DNA of 64,000 nt, taken from positions 1 to 64,000 of the forward strand of contig NZ_LYMK01000014.1 of assembly GCF_002157355.1 (NCBI RefSeq), read 5' to 3'. Source of the stretch: Variovorax sp. JS1663. Its GTDB lineage: Bacteria; Pseudomonadota; Gammaproteobacteria; Burkholderiales; Burkholderiaceae_C. The translations under genes were made by a program, and so were the position numbers. Under the pieces are notes generated by a model, which worked only from the letters and a program-made list of their open reading frames with translations, was not told the DNA's origin and did no database searches. Below, piece by piece: positions 47,902 to 59,172 of this stretch (its first letter is position 1; each line of letters opens with the position of its first letter).

Positions 47902-48653
47902 AACGATCCGGATCCCCGCTGCGCGGTGCGGCACTTGCCGCCTTGCTCTTGTGCGCCTCGTTCGGCGCGCAGGCCGCGTTGTTCGAGGACGACGAGGCGC
48001 GGCGTGCCATCCTCGACCTGCGCCAGCGCGTCGAGACGATGCGCCAGCAGGCCGAGCAGCGGCAGAACGACGAGAACGCGCAGTTGCGGCGTAGCTTGCT
48101 CGAGTTGCAGACGCAGATCGAGCAGATGCGCGGCGATCTGCAGCGCATGACCGGCCAGAACGAGCAGCTCACGCGCACGATCACCGAGATGCAGCAGCGC
48201 CAGGGCGAGATCGACAACCGGTTGAAGCAGAGCGAGCCTTCGAAGGTCACCGTCGACGGCCGCGAGTTCTCGGCCGATCCTCGCGAGAAGGCCGACTTCG
48301 AGGCCGCACTGGGCGTCTTTCGTGGCGGCCAGTTCGCGCAGGCGCAAACGGCCTTCGCCGAGTTCGTGAAGCGTTACCCGCAAAGCGGCTACAACGCCTC
48401 GGCGCTGTTCTGGCTCGGCAATGCGCAGTACGCCACGCGCAATTACAACGAGGCCATCGCCAATTTCCGCTCGATGCTGTCGCTGGCGCCTGACCATGCG
48501 AAGGCCCCGGAGGCGGTGCTGTCGATCGCCAACTGCCAGATCGAGCTCAAGGACACGCGCGCGGCGCGGCGCACGCTGGAAGACCTGGTGAAGGCCTACC
48601 CGCAGTCGGAGGCCGCGCAGGCCGGACGCGAGCGCCTGTCGCGACTGCGTTGA
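47898..48653 (+). CDS. cpoB: Cell division coordinator CpoB (YbgF)
   Basis: A 251-residue periplasmic protein of the Tol-Pal operon. Signal sequence (about 1-25), a coiled-coil (about 30-100) rich in Gln, Arg and Glu, then TPR repeats such as FVKRYPQSGYNASALFWLGN and EDLVKAYPQSEAAQAGRERL. It links Tol-Pal to peptidoglycan synthesis. It follows pal by overlap. tcdA lies 12 bases after the stop. Confidence 0.93.
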   Translation: MKRSGSPLRGAALAALLLCASFGAQAALFEDDEARRAILDLRQRVETMRQQAEQRQNDENAQLRRSLLELQTQIEQMRGDLQRMTGQNEQLTRTITEMQQRQGEIDNRLKQSEPSKVTVDGREFSADPREKADFEAALGVFRGGQFAQAQTAFAEFVKRYPQSGYNASALFWLGNAQYATRNYNEAIANFRSMLSLAPDHAKAPEAVLSIANCQIELKDTRAARRTLEDLVKAYPQSEAAQAGRERLSRLR

Positions 48654-48665
48654 AGGGGCGCGCAA

Positions 48666-49481
48666 TTGAGCGCCATCGCTGCTGCTGTCGCCGACCTAGG
48701 TGAGGCCGACCTGGCCCGCCGATTCGGCGGGCTGGAGCGACTCTATGGTGTGCCGGGTGCGGCCCGCATCCGCGCGGCCCACGTGCTGGTCGCCGGGATC
48801 GGCGGCGTCGGTTCCTGGACCGTCGAGGCGCTGGCACGCAGCGGGGTGGGCCGGCTCACCTTGATCGACCTTGACCATATCGCCGAGTCGAACATCAACC
48901 GCCAGATCCACGCGCTCGACACCACCGTCGGCCAAGCCAAGGTCGAGGCGATGCGCGAGCGCATCGCGCACATCCATCCGGGCTGCGAGGTGCTGGCGAT
49001 CGACGACTTCGTCGAGCCCGGTAACTGGGGCTCGCTGCTGGCGGGCGCCGAGGCCGCGAACGGCCCGGTTGCGGCCGTCGTCGATGCCTGCGACCAGGTG
49101 CGCGCCAAGCTGGCCATGGCTGCTTGGGCGCGCGACACCGGTACGGGATTCGTCACCGTGGGGGCGGCCGGCGGCAAACGCCTTGCGCACAAGGTGGATA
49201 TCGACGATCTCGCCGCGGTCACGCATGACCCGCTGCTGGCCCAGTTGCGCCAGCGACTGCGCAAGGAGCACGGCGCACCGCGCGAAGGCAAGAAGATCGG
49301 CGTGAACTGCGTCTTCAGCCGCGAGAGCGTCGCGCCACCTGATCCGTCGTGTGCGGTCGACGCGGGAGATGGCTCGCTCAACTGCCATGGTTACGGCTCG
49401 GTGGTCAGCGTCACCGCCACCTTCGGGCAATGCGCTGCGGGCTGGGTGCTGGATCGGATCGCGCGCGCGGCAACGCTATAA
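48666..49481 (+). CDS. tcdA: tRNA threonylcarbamoyladenosine dehydratase
   Basis: An E1-like ThiF-family enzyme that cyclises t6A to ct6A in tRNAs. 271 residues: RRFGGLERLYG, the ATP-binding VAGIGGVGSWTVEAL, DLDHIAESNINRQ, and a C-terminal GSVVSVTATFGQCAAGWVLDRI. The start is TTG 48666, with AAGGGG about 7 bases upstream. Its stop overlaps the tRNA promoter. Confidence 0.94.
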   Translation: MSAIAAAVADLGEADLARRFGGLERLYGVPGAARIRAAHVLVAGIGGVGSWTVEALARSGVGRLTLIDLDHIAESNINRQIHALDTTVGQAKVEAMRERIAHIHPGCEVLAIDDFVEPGNWGSLLAGAEAANGPVAAVVDACDQVRAKLAMAAWARDTGTGFVTVGAAGGKRLAHKVDIDDLAAVTHDPLLAQLRQRLRKEHGAPREGKKIGVNCVFSRESVAPPDPSCAVDAGDGSLNCHGYGSVVSVTATFGQCAAGWVLDRIARAATL

Positions 49482-49482
49482 T
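49477..49482 (+). promoter_or_regulatory. -10 box of the tRNA-Lys gene
   Basis: A perfect TATAAT overlaps the tcdA stop codon and lies 44 bases before the tRNA. The -35 at 17 bases spacing (TCGGAT) is weak. Confidence 0.5.
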
Positions 49483-49526
49483 TGTGGGCTTTGCCGACAT
49501 CGACGGCAGAGCAGAAAAAGAATCGG

Positions 49527-49602
49527 GGGACGTTAGCTCAGTTGGTAGAGCAGCGGACTTTTAATCCGTTGGTCACAAGTTCGAATCTTGTACGTCCTAC
49601 CA
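49527..49602 (+). tRNA. tRNA-Lys (anticodon TTT)
   Basis: 76 bases with encoded CCA. The acceptor stem pairs GGGACGT with ACGTCCT. The D-arm contains TAGCTCAGTTGGTAGAGCA, the anticodon loop is CTTTTAA with anticodon TTT, and the T-arm contains GTTCGAATC. It reads lysine codons. Confidence 0.98.
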
Positions 49603-49632
49603 CCCGAAATGCCTTGATGTGATGGGCTTCCG

Positions 49633-50307
49633 ATGCCAGTTTCCACATCTGCGAACGCTGCAGCGCTCGTCTTCGCCGTCGTTGTTCTGGTTGGTTGTGC
49701 TGCCCCGAAGCCCCAGGCTCCAGTGGTTGACCTGCCTGCTCAGCTCCACCGTCCGCAGCCGACGCACGATTGCAGCGTGACCCTGTACGGCGACAGCATC
49801 CTCCACGGCGTGGCGGACGCTGCAGGGAAGTCCCGCCTCGAGGAGCACCCCGCTGAAGTCATCGAGCGTCTGCGGCCGGCTTACCTGGTCATCGATCGCA
49901 CTGTGCCGGGCGATTTCGTCGTCTACCGTTCCAGCCAGTTCCACCGCGAGCGCATCGGCACCCGTCTGGTGGTCATCGAACACGGCATGAATGACGCCAG
50001 CCAGCGTTTCGACTATGCGGAGCCATTGCGGAAGATGGTCCGCCGCGTCAAATCGCTCGGCAAGACCCCGATCGTCACCGGCCTGTCGCGGTCTGCCATC
50101 GGCACGCGCGACGCCTACGATGCCCTGGCGCGGCGGATCGCTTCGGAAGAAGGGGTGGTCTTCGCCAACTGGGGCGCCGTGGCCATGACCAGCGAGGACC
50201 TGATGGACGGGCTCCATCCGCGGCAGGCCTATTCCACGCGCCTCGCCGAGCAACTCGTGAGGGCACTCGACCAAGCGGCGCCGGAATGCGTCACGGCGAC
50301 ACGCTAG
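49633..50307 (+). CDS. SGNH/GDSL hydrolase-like lipoprotein
   Basis: A 224-residue predicted lipoprotein (lipobox LVGC, acylated Cys about residue 22). The GDSL block is present as LYGDSILHG with the catalytic Ser, HGMND is the block with Asn, and DGLHP ends with the Asp/His pair, so the active site looks complete. Esterase or lipase-like activity is likely, substrate unknown. It follows tRNA-Lys by 30 bases and is convergent with the phosphatase gene. Confidence 0.8.
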   Translation: MPVSTSANAAALVFAVVVLVGCAAPKPQAPVVDLPAQLHRPQPTHDCSVTLYGDSILHGVADAAGKSRLEEHPAEVIERLRPAYLVIDRTVPGDFVVYRSSQFHRERIGTRLVVIEHGMNDASQRFDYAEPLRKMVRRVKSLGKTPIVTGLSRSAIGTRDAYDALARRIASEEGVVFANWGAVAMTSEDLMDGLHPRQAYSTRLAEQLVRALDQAAPECVTATR

Positions 50308-50313
50308 CCTCCC

Positions 50314-50841
50314 TCAGCGCCGGCCGCGCTCATAGGCCAACGCCTTGAACTGCGCAAAGCTCGGCACATCCCATTCGACGTCCTGGGAGAAGCGATAGCT
50401 CTCCAGCCAGGCCGACCAGCAGGCAAACTGCGGCGGGGAGGGCGCGACGACCGGGCGCTGCTTCTTCATCAGCGCCAGCGCCTCGAGGGGCGGCTGCCCG
50501 CGGTGTACCAGCAGGCACAGTGCCAACGTGGCGGAGCGGCCGATGCCGTACTCGCAATGGATGAGCACTCGCTGCCCCTGGTCGAGGAATTCGTTGGCGA
50601 AGCGGATGCCATGCTCCAGATCCGGGGTTTCCACGGGGTGCATGTCGGACGTGGGCAGATGCAGCAGGGTGATGCCGTGCCGGTGGTACAACTGCGCATC
50701 CGGCATCGCTTCGCCCCTGAGGTCGATCACGGCCTGGATTCGATGCTCGCGTGCAAGCATCTCCGCACACTCGGAGGGAAAGCTGCCGCCGACGGCGATC
50801 AGCTCGGTGATCCAGTTGAAATTGGGTTGCCAAGCGTCCAC
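50314..50841 (-). CDS. Dual-specificity protein phosphatase-like protein
   Basis: A 175-residue protein with the Cys-based phosphatase motif HCEYGIGRSATLA (H-C-x5-R-S) and a general acid Asp in an upstream HLPTSDMHPVE loop. The N-terminus MDAWQPNFNWITELIAVGG is typical for the short bacterial type. Substrate unknown. It stands alone and is convergent with the GDSL lipoprotein gene. Confidence 0.8.
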   Translation of the reverse strand: MDAWQPNFNWITELIAVGGSFPSECAEMLAREHRIQAVIDLRGEAMPDAQLYHRHGITLLHLPTSDMHPVETPDLEHGIRFANEFLDQGQRVLIHCEYGIGRSATLALCLLVHRGQPPLEALALMKKQRPVVAPSPPQFACWSAWLESYRFSQDVEWDVPSFAQFKALAYERGRR

Positions 50842-50987
50842 GAAAAAACTCTAGCGCCTCCGGGTCAAGAGCCGTGTAAGCGCATGTCCGGGCCAAGGAT
50901 ATGACTCCATCACCGTGGTTTTGGAGGCCGAAAGTTCTAAAAAATCCGTGCATTACTACCTTGGTTTAAATCCATGAAGTAAGCACA

Positions 50988-51194
50988 ATGGTTTACATGA
51001 TGACGAACCAAGCCCACTCCGTCGCCCACGAATGGTGGAAAGACCACAGCGATCCGGCCGAGCAGCGCGCCTTTCTCGCGTCCTACCGCGCAGCCCAGCG
51101 CACCGAGCGTGCCGTGGCTTGGCGGCGCAACGTGATGCTGGGTTTTCTCGCACTGGCCGTCCCGATCCTGGTTCGCCTGGTCAGCACCTTGTGA
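50988..51194 (+). CDS. Small membrane protein of unknown function
   Basis: A 68-residue ORF with a soluble N-terminal half (HSVAHEWWKDHSDPAEQRAFLASY) and one C-terminal membrane segment (MLGFLALAVPILVRLV). Three Met near the start (50988, 50997, 51000) make the start uncertain, and there is no good ribosome binding site. Its stop forms TGATG with the next ORF. Family not recognised. Confidence 0.5.
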   Translation: MVYMMTNQAHSVAHEWWKDHSDPAEQRAFLASYRAAQRTERAVAWRRNVMLGFLALAVPILVRLVSTL

Positions 51195-51439
51195 TGGTGC
51201 TGGAGGACGACCTCCACCTTGCGCGCCTGAGCAGCGACGATCTCCACGAGGTTGCCGAAGAGCTGCTTCGACGTGCGGCGACGCAAGGCGATGCGACCGC
51301 GTCTCTGGTTGCGAAGGCCATCGAATCGGTGGCCCGCCAGCGACGCGCCGCTGCTGCCGCGCGCGAACGAGTGCTTGCTGCGCGCAGAGCCTGGGCTCCC
51401 CTGCGGCGGGCCGCCGAGTGGGCTTCATCGCGTCGCTAG
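51194..51439 (+). CDS. Small basic helical protein of unknown function
   Basis: An 81-residue ORF, MVLEDDLHLARLSSDDLHEVAEELLRR..., mostly alpha-helical, with a Lys-free but Arg/Ala-rich C-terminal half. The ATG overlaps the previous stop (TGATG), the main reason for calling it. No named family recognised. No strong ribosome binding site, so expression depends on the upstream ORF. Confidence 0.45.
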   Translation: MVLEDDLHLARLSSDDLHEVAEELLRRAATQGDATASLVAKAIESVARQRRAAAAARERVLAARRAWAPLRRAAEWASSRR

Positions 51440-51478
51440 CCCGGATGCGGCCTCGGGGCGCTGGCTAGAATCGTCCGC

Positions 51479-52048
51479 ATGTCTTTTCACGATGCCGACT
51501 ACGCGCTTGACGCGTTCGAAGTCACGATTTCCCAACTGCTGGTGGCAACAAGTGACAGTGCTGACGAATTGATCGATTCGTCGGTGGGCGAAGTGCTCCG
51601 ACTCCTGCGTGAGCATCTGCAGATGGACGTCGCCTTCGTCTCCGAGTTTTGCGACGGCCGACGCGTGTTCAGGCGTGTCGATGCCCGACCCCAGGCGCGG
51701 GTGATTGAAGCAGGGCAGTCCTCGTCGCTGGAGGAGTCTTTCTGCCAACGCGTGGTTGACGGGCGTTTGCCACAGTTGATTCACGACGTCGCGGCGCTGC
51801 CTTCCGCCTCCGAATTACCTCCCACGCCATTCCCCGTCGGTGCGCACTTGAGCACGCCGATCGTGCTGGATGACGGGCGTGTCTACGGCACCATCTGCTG
51901 CTTCAGTTTTGCGCCGAACGAGCAATTGACGCAGCGTGACCTGAAGAAGCTCGAAATGTCGGCGCAGTTGACGGCCAAGAAGATCAACGAGCGTCGCGCT
52001 CGCGACCCGTCGAAGGCGACAGCCGACTGGTTGCTGGCGCCGCAGTAA
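51479..52048 (+). CDS. GAF domain protein
   Basis: A 189-residue protein that is essentially a single GAF domain (about 20-165), with LREHLQMDVAFVSEFCDGRRVF, a GQSSSLEESFCQRVVDGRLPQLIHDV core and YGTICCFSF near the end. It lacks an output domain, so it may sense a ligand or redox state (it has several Cys) or act with a partner encoded elsewhere. It lies 39 bases after the small ORF pair. Confidence 0.75.
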   Translation: MSFHDADYALDAFEVTISQLLVATSDSADELIDSSVGEVLRLLREHLQMDVAFVSEFCDGRRVFRRVDARPQARVIEAGQSSSLEESFCQRVVDGRLPQLIHDVAALPSASELPPTPFPVGAHLSTPIVLDDGRVYGTICCFSFAPNEQLTQRDLKKLEMSAQLTAKKINERRARDPSKATADWLLAPQ

Positions 52049-52065
52049 CAGCGACGCCGCTGAGC

Positions 52066-52272
52066 TCAGTTCTCGGGCTGGGCACTCGCGATCGCTGATA
52101 CGAGGCCGACGGCGCTCGCGCGCAGCAACTCCTGCCGCAACGCAGCTTCCAGCTGCCGACGTGCAACGTCCGGCCGCTCATGGTCGTATTCCTCGTCCAG
52201 CTCGCAGTGCAGGTAGTAGTCAACTCTTGCCATGAGCCTTTCCACCGACGCTGCGAGATCCGTCTCATTCAT
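52066..52272 (-). CDS. Small hypothetical protein
   Basis: A 68-residue acidic helical protein, MNETDLAASVERLMARVDYYL..., not recognised. A ribosome binding site AGGAG lies about 7 bases upstream of the ATG, which supports a real gene. It is convergent with the GAF gene (stop-to-stop gap 17 bases). Confidence 0.6.
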   Translation of the reverse strand: MNETDLAASVERLMARVDYYLHCELDEEYDHERPDVARRQLEAALRQELLRASAVGLVSAIASAQPEN

Positions 52273-52435
52273 CGTGCACTCCTCGCCTCGATCTTGAATC
52301 TTGACTCCGGGCCCACTCCTTGAGGGAGTGTTGTTGTTATGCCGCCATTATCGCCCGCTGGCCAATGGCACTTTTTCCCGCTCCGTGGTAGGCCAATGTC
52401 CTGTGGGGATAAGCATGCAGAAAGATACATCGGTT

Positions 52436-53002
52436 TCAGTGCCATCGCAGGCCAGGCCAGCCCCGCCGCCGATGGCTGGCCGGTACCGGTGGGGCCGTGC
52501 TTTCCGGCGCGCCAGGAGCCGGTAGCAGATGACGGACCGATTGCGCCACCTGGACGCAATCCCGGATGTGAAGCTCGCCCAAGGCACGCAGCGCGGCGTA
52601 GCCGATGGCTGCCGACACGACCTGGCCCGCGACGGGCACGTACTTGGTGGCCTGCTTCGCAGTGAGGCGGATACCGGCATGGCGGGCCAGCTTGAGAAGG
52701 AGCTCGCGCGTCACCAGCTTCCCCACAAGCAGGGCGCCGGCCGCGGTGGCGGCCTGCTGGATGCGATCGCGATGGTGGGGTGCCAGGCCCTGGAGCTGGG
52801 TCACCGACAGGCCGAATTCGGCGCTGATCTTCGGGATGAGCCGGGACAGCAGCGCGGCGTCGGCGACCCAGTCTACGCCCGGAAGGGGCACCGCGCTGGC
52901 TGCTGCAGCGATCAGGGCCTTGCGCCCGAGCAGGCGCCGGCTGCGCTGGATCGCCGCAATCAGCTGCGGATCACCGCGTGCGAGTTCGATGGCCGAGGGC
53001 AT
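52436..53002 (-). CDS. DUF697-like membrane protein of unknown function
   Basis: A 188-residue protein, starting MPSAIELARGDPQLIAAIQ. It resembles the DUF697/YcjF-type domain: a hydrophobic AAAASAVPLPGVDWVADAALL segment, a helix LIPKISAEFGLS, a second hydrophobic GALLVGKLVTRELLLKLARHAG region and KQATKYVPVAGQVVSAAIGYAALRAL. A membrane-associated role is likely. It follows the ABC-F gene by 26 bases on the same strand, so they may be co-transcribed. Confidence 0.7.
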   Translation of the reverse strand: MPSAIELARGDPQLIAAIQRSRRLLGRKALIAAAASAVPLPGVDWVADAALLSRLIPKISAEFGLSVTQLQGLAPHHRDRIQQAATAAGALLVGKLVTRELLLKLARHAGIRLTAKQATKYVPVAGQVVSAAIGYAALRALGELHIRDCVQVAQSVRHLLPAPGAPESTAPPVPASHRRRGWPGLRWH

Positions 53003-53028
53003 GGTCTGCCGGAGGCTATCACGTCCGG

Positions 53029-55002
<1,974 letters not shown>

Positions 55003-55010
55003 GTCAGCGC

Positions 55011-55077
55011 CCGCCCGGCCGCCCGAAGGGCGCGAGCCCTCGGGGGCAGCGATACACGAAGTGATGAGCGTGGGGGT
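55011..55077. repeat. Intergenic hairpin-rich repeat (probable dispersed element)
   Basis: Between yheS and prmB lie two hairpins. The first pairs CCCG/AGGGC (55022-55031) with GCCCTCGGG (55036-55044) around loop GCGA, with one bulged A. The second, small, is CAC-GAA-GTG (55055-55063). The string GAGCCCTCGGGGGCAGCGA looks like dispersed intergenic repeats I associate with Comamonadaceae genomes. No second copy was noticed in this window. Confidence 0.45.
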
Positions 55078-55080
55078 ATT

Positions 55081-55944
55081 TCATATCAGGGAATCGCGGG
55101 TGACCAGGAGCACCTGGTCGTCGCCCGCGCTGGTGGCGAGCCACACCACCTCGAGTTTCGGGAAGGCCGCCTCGAAATGCGCGCGCTCGTTGCCGATCTC
55201 CAGCACCAGCACCGCGTGTTCGCTCATGCGGGAAGGCGCGTCGGCCAGCAGCTGGCGAACGAAATCCATGCCGTCGGAGCCGCCGGCCAGCGCCAGCTCG
55301 GGCTCGGCGCGGTATTCGTCAGGCAGCGCGGCCATGCTCTGCGCGTTGACGTAGGGCGGGTTGCACAGGATGAGGTCGTAGGGGCCGGGCAGTACGGCGA
55401 GGCCATCGGAACCGATCAGCGTGATGCGTTCGTCGAGTTGGTGCCGCGTGACGTTGATGGCCGCCACCTCCAACGCCGTGGTCGAGAGGTCAGCCGCATC
55501 GACACGGACTTCGGGGTAGATCATGGCCGCCAGCACGGCCAGGCTGCCGTTGCCGGTGCACAAATCCAGCACCCGCTGCGTATCCTCACTCAGCCAGGGG
55601 TCGATGCTGCCGTCGGCCAGCAGCTCCGCAATGAAGCTGCGCGGAACGATGGCGCGTTCGTCGACATAGAAGGGCACGCCCTGGAGCCAAGCCTCCCTCG
55701 TAAGGTAGGCCGCGGGCTTGCGCGTGGCGATGCGCATGGCCAGCAGCTCCGCCACGCGGGCGGCATCGGTCGGCGACACCGGGCGCTCAGCCGCTTCGTC
55801 CAGTCCGTCCAGCGGCAGTCCCAGGCGCCACAGCACGAGCCACGCCGCCTCGTCGAAGGCGTTTGTCGTGCCGTGGCCGAAGGCAACGCCGGCCTCGGCC
55901 AGCTGCTTCTCGCCGGCCTCGATCAGCTCGATAACGGTGCTCAT
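55081..55944 (-). CDS. prmB: 50S ribosomal protein L3 N(5)-glutamine methyltransferase PrmB
   Basis: A 287-residue SAM methyltransferase of the HemK family. The catalytic NPPYV is visible, and the SAM motif is [13 protein letters not shown]. The N-terminal half ([23 protein letters not shown]) is the PrmB type rather than PrmC. The ATG overlaps the dapE stop (ATGA). It is the last gene of the dap operon. Its substrate is uL3. Confidence 0.93.
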   Translation of the reverse strand: MSTVIELIEAGEKQLAEAGVAFGHGTTNAFDEAAWLVLWRLGLPLDGLDEAAERPVSPTDAARVAELLAMRIATRKPAAYLTREAWLQGVPFYVDERAIVPRSFIAELLADGSIDPWLSEDTQRVLDLCTGNGSLAVLAAMIYPEVRVDAADLSTTALEVAAINVTRHQLDERITLIGSDGLAVLPGPYDLILCNPPYVNAQSMAALPDEYRAEPELALAGGSDGMDFVRQLLADAPSRMSEHAVLVLEIGNERAHFEAAFPKLEVVWLATSAGDDQVLLVTRDSLI

Positions 55945-57122
55945 ACGTTCTGGAGCGCTTCGAGCCGATCCAGCGTGCGTTGATAGATGTTCTTGAGCTG
56001 TTCGATCTCGCCGACGGCGATGTGCTCGTCGATCTTGTGAATGCTGGCGTTGACCGGTCCCAGCTCGACCACCTGCCGGCAGATACGCGCAATGAAGCGC
56101 GCATCGCTGGTGCCGCCGCTGGTGGAGAGCTCGGTCTCGATGCCTGTCTCGTCGCGGATGGCTTGCTGCACGGCGGCCACCAGCTCGCCCGGCGTGGTCA
56201 GGAAGGGCAGGCCGCCCACGGTCCAGGCCAGGGTGTAGTCCAGGCCGTGCGCGTCGAGCACGCCCTTCACCCGGGCCTGGAGCGACTCGGGGCTGGCCTC
56301 GGTCGAGAAGCGGAAGTTGAAGTCGATCACCGCGCTCCCGGGGATCACGTTGCTGGCGCCGGTGCCCGCATGGATGTTGCTGATCTGCCAGCTGGTCGGC
56401 TGGAAGTAGGGGTTGGCCGCCACATCCCAGCCGCCCGCGGCATTGATGGCGACCAGTTCGGCCAGCGCCGGCGCGAAGGCATGGACGGGGTTCTTCGCCA
56501 GATGCGGGTAGGCGATATGGCCCTGCACGCCCTTGACGGTGAGCCGGCCGCTCATGGTGCCGCGCCGGCCGTTCTTGATCATGTCGCCACAGCGCTCCAC
56601 CGACGTGGGCTCGCCCACGATGCAGTAGTCGATGCGCTGGCCACGCGCGGCCAGCGCGTCGCAGACCACCGCCGTGCCGTCCGTTGCCGGGCCCTCCTCG
56701 TCGCTGGTGAGCAGCAGGGCCAGGCCCAGGCGCGGGTCCGGCGTGGTGGCCAGGAAGTCCTCGATGGCAACGACGAAGGCAGCCAGGGAGCTCTTCATGT
56801 CGCAGGCGCCGCGACCGTAGAGCCGGCCGTCGCGGTGCGTGGGCGCGAAGGGCGGACTGGTCCACTGTTCCAGCGGTCCGGTGGGCACCACGTCGGTGTG
56901 GCCGGCGAAGACCAGGGTACGCACTGCATCGCCGGAGGCGCTGCCGGGCCGCAGCGCCCAGAGGTTGGTCACGCGGAAGTCCGCAGGGCCGCTTTCGATG
57001 GTCTCGAGATGAAAGCCCAGCGGCGCCAGCCGCTCGCCGAGGATCTGTTGGCAGCCCGCATCGTCCGGGGTGACGGAGGGGCGGGAGATCAGTTGTTCGG
57101 CGAGCGGGAGGGTGCGGGACAT
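55941..57122 (-). CDS. dapE: Succinyl-diaminopimelate desuccinylase
   Basis: Releases LL-diaminopimelate from its succinyl form in lysine and peptidoglycan synthesis. 393 residues of the M20 family: [11 protein letters not shown] with the metal His and Asp, [24 protein letters not shown] with the catalytic Glu, and [12 protein letters not shown]. The start is the ATG at 57122. It follows pilU by 11 bases. Confidence 0.96.
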   Translation of the reverse strand: MSRTLPLAEQLISRPSVTPDDAGCQQILGERLAPLGFHLETIESGPADFRVTNLWALRPGSASGDAVRTLVFAGHTDVVPTGPLEQWTSPPFAPTHRDGRLYGRGACDMKSSLAAFVVAIEDFLATTPDPRLGLALLLTSDEEGPATDGTAVVCDALAARGQRIDYCIVGEPTSVERCGDMIKNGRRGTMSGRLTVKGVQGHIAYPHLAKNPVHAFAPALAELVAINAAGGWDVAANPYFQPTSWQISNIHAGTGASNVIPGSAVIDFNFRFSTEASPESLQARVKGVLDAHGLDYTLAWTVGGLPFLTTPGELVAAVQQAIRDETGIETELSTSGGTSDARFIARICRQVVELGPVNASIHKIDEHIAVGEIEQLKNIYQRTLDRLEALQNV

Positions 57123-57133
57123 GGAAAAGGGAG

Positions 57134-58282
57134 CTAGTGGCGGACGTCGAGCGTGATGTCCGTGAAGGAGGGTTCGTCCACCTGATCGAGCAGGGCGCGC
57201 TCTTCCTTGTGCGACGGCGCGGCGTTGCGGTTCTGCAGGCGCCACATCAGGTTGGTCGGGGAGTCGGCCTGCGACAGGCCTTCGTCGCGGGTGATCCGGT
57301 CCTCGATGATGAGGCGGGCGATGTCTTCCTCGAAGGTCTGCGAGCCCTCGGCCATGGACTGCTCCATGGCTTCCTTGACGCCCGAGAAATCGCCCTTGCC
57401 GATCAGCTCGGCGACCAGCGCCGTGTTGAGCATCACCTCGAGCGCCGGCACACGGCTGCCAACAGGCGTGCGCAGCAGGCGCTGCGCGATGATCGCACGC
57501 AGCGCACCGCTCAGGTCGTTCAGCAGGGTGGGGCGCACCTCCACCGGATAGAAGCTCAGGATGCGGTTGAGCGCGCGGTAGCTGTTGTTGGCATGCAGCG
57601 TGGCCACGCACAGGTGGCCCGACTGGGCGTAGGCGATCGCGGCCGTCATGGTCTCGCGGTCGCGGATCTCGCCGATCTGGATCACGTCCGGCGCCTGACG
57701 CAGCGCATTCTTGAGCGCGATCTGCAGCGACTGGGTGTCGCTGCCCACGTCCCGCTGGTTCACCATCGACTTCTTGTTGGTGAAGGTGAACTCGATCGGT
57801 TCCTCGACGGTGAGGATGTGGCCGCTGGCGTTCTCGTTGCGGTAGTCCAGCATGGAGGCCAGTGTGGTGCTCTTGCCGGCGCCGGTGGAACCCACCATCA
57901 GGATCAGGCCGCGCTTCTCCATCACCAGTGTCTTGAGGATGTCAGGCAGGTTGAGCTCTTCGAAGGCCGGGATGACGGAGGCGATGTGCCGGACCACCAC
58001 TGCATAACTGCCGCGTTGGCGCATCCCGCTGACGCGGAAGTTGCCCGCACCTTCGAGGGCGATCGCCATGTTGAGCTCGCCGGTTCGCTGCAACTCGGCG
58101 ATGCGCTCCTCCGGCACGACCTCGGCCAGCAAGGCCAGCGGCGCCTCGGGCGGCAGCACCTGCGCATTGATCGGCACGCAGTTGCCGTTGATCCGGATCA
58201 GCGCCGGGGAGTGCGCCGACAGGTAGATGTCGGATGCCTTGCGCTCGGCCATCAGGCGAAGAATTCTCTCCATCGTCTTCAT
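57134..58282 (-). CDS. pilU: Type IV pilus retraction ATPase PilU
   Basis: A cytoplasmic AAA ATPase of 382 residues. Walker A is GSTGAGKST, with the Asp box TVEEPIEF and the His box [15 protein letters not shown]. The PilU-type C-terminus (about 340-382) is longer than that of PilT. AGGAG lies 8 bases before the ATG at 58282. It lies between dapD and dapE, an odd place for a pilus gene; pilT is not adjacent. Confidence 0.9.
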   Translation of the reverse strand: MKTMERILRLMAERKASDIYLSAHSPALIRINGNCVPINAQVLPPEAPLALLAEVVPEERIAELQRTGELNMAIALEGAGNFRVSGMRQRGSYAVVVRHIASVIPAFEELNLPDILKTLVMEKRGLILMVGSTGAGKSTTLASMLDYRNENASGHILTVEEPIEFTFTNKKSMVNQRDVGSDTQSLQIALKNALRQAPDVIQIGEIRDRETMTAAIAYAQSGHLCVATLHANNSYRALNRILSFYPVEVRPTLLNDLSGALRAIIAQRLLRTPVGSRVPALEVMLNTALVAELIGKGDFSGVKEAMEQSMAEGSQTFEEDIARLIIEDRITRDEGLSQADSPTNLMWRLQNRNAAPSHKEERALLDQVDEPSFTDITLDVRH

Positions 58283-58335
58283 CGGCTCACTCCTGCAGCG
58301 GTGTTGTGAAAGCGGGTGTTCGGCGGTGCGGCGGA

Positions 58336-59160
58336 TCAGTCCCGCAGCAGGTCGTTCAGCGAGGTCTTGGCACGCGTCTGCGCGTCGACGCGCTTGACGA
58401 TGATCGCGGCATACAGGCTGTACTTGCCGTTGTCCTTGGGCAGGGTGCCGCTGATGACCACCGAGCCGGCCGGGACGCGGCCATAGCTCACCTGGCCCGT
58501 GGCGCGGTCGTAGATGGGGGTGCTCTGGCCGATGTACACGCCCATCGAGAGCACGGAGTTCTCTTCGATCACCACGCCCTCGACCACCTCGGAGCGGGCG
58601 CCGATGAAGCAGTTGTCCTCGATGATGGTCGGGCCGGCCTGCAGCGGCTCCAGCACGCCGCCGATGCCCACGCCGCCCGAGAGGTGGACGTTGGCACCGA
58701 TCTGGGCGCAGGAGCCGACGGTGGCCCAGGTGTCGACCATGGTGCCTTCGCCCACGTAGGCGCCGATGTTCACGTAAGAGGGCATCAGGATCGCGCCCTT
58801 GGCGATGTAGCTGCCGCGGCGCGCCACGGCGGGCGGCACGATGCGCACGCCGGACTCCTTGAGCTCGTTGGCGGAGAGATGCGAGAACTTGGTCGGCACC
58901 TTGTCGTAGAAGCCCAGCGCGCCGGCCTGCATCTGTTCGTTGTCGCGCAGGCGGAAGGACAGCAGCACCGCCTTCTTGATCCACTGGTGCACGGTCCACT
59001 GGCCCACGGCCTCGCGGGTGGCGACGCGCAGCTGGCCGTTGTTGAGCTCGGCGATCACATGCTCGACCGCGTCGCGGACCTCCTTCGGGGCGCTGGTGGC
59101 GGAGATGTTGGCGCGGTCTTCCCACGCGGCGTCGATGGTCTGCTGGAGTTGTTGAGTCAT
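58336..59160 (-). CDS. dapD: 2,3,4,5-tetrahydropyridine-2,6-dicarboxylate N-succinyltransferase
   Basis: Adds succinyl from succinyl-CoA in the lysine/DAP pathway. 274 residues with a left-handed beta-helix made of hexapeptide repeats such as [20 protein letters not shown] and [19 protein letters not shown]. The start [17 protein letters not shown] is typical. It follows dapC by 12 bases. The next gene is pilU. Confidence 0.97.
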   Translation of the reverse strand: MTQQLQQTIDAAWEDRANISATSAPKEVRDAVEHVIAELNNGQLRVATREAVGQWTVHQWIKKAVLLSFRLRDNEQMQAGALGFYDKVPTKFSHLSANELKESGVRIVPPAVARRGSYIAKGAILMPSYVNIGAYVGEGTMVDTWATVGSCAQIGANVHLSGGVGIGGVLEPLQAGPTIIEDNCFIGARSEVVEGVVIEENSVLSMGVYIGQSTPIYDRATGQVSYGRVPAGSVVISGTLPKDNGKYSLYAAIIVKRVDAQTRAKTSLNDLLRD

Positions 59161-59172
59161 GAGAATCCGGGC

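Noticed and set aside
52314..52330. Hairpin CACTCC-TTGAG-GGAGTG followed by TTGTTGTTA as a terminator
   Set aside because: It lies upstream of a minus-strand gene and not directly after any plus-strand gene, and the T tract is interrupted.
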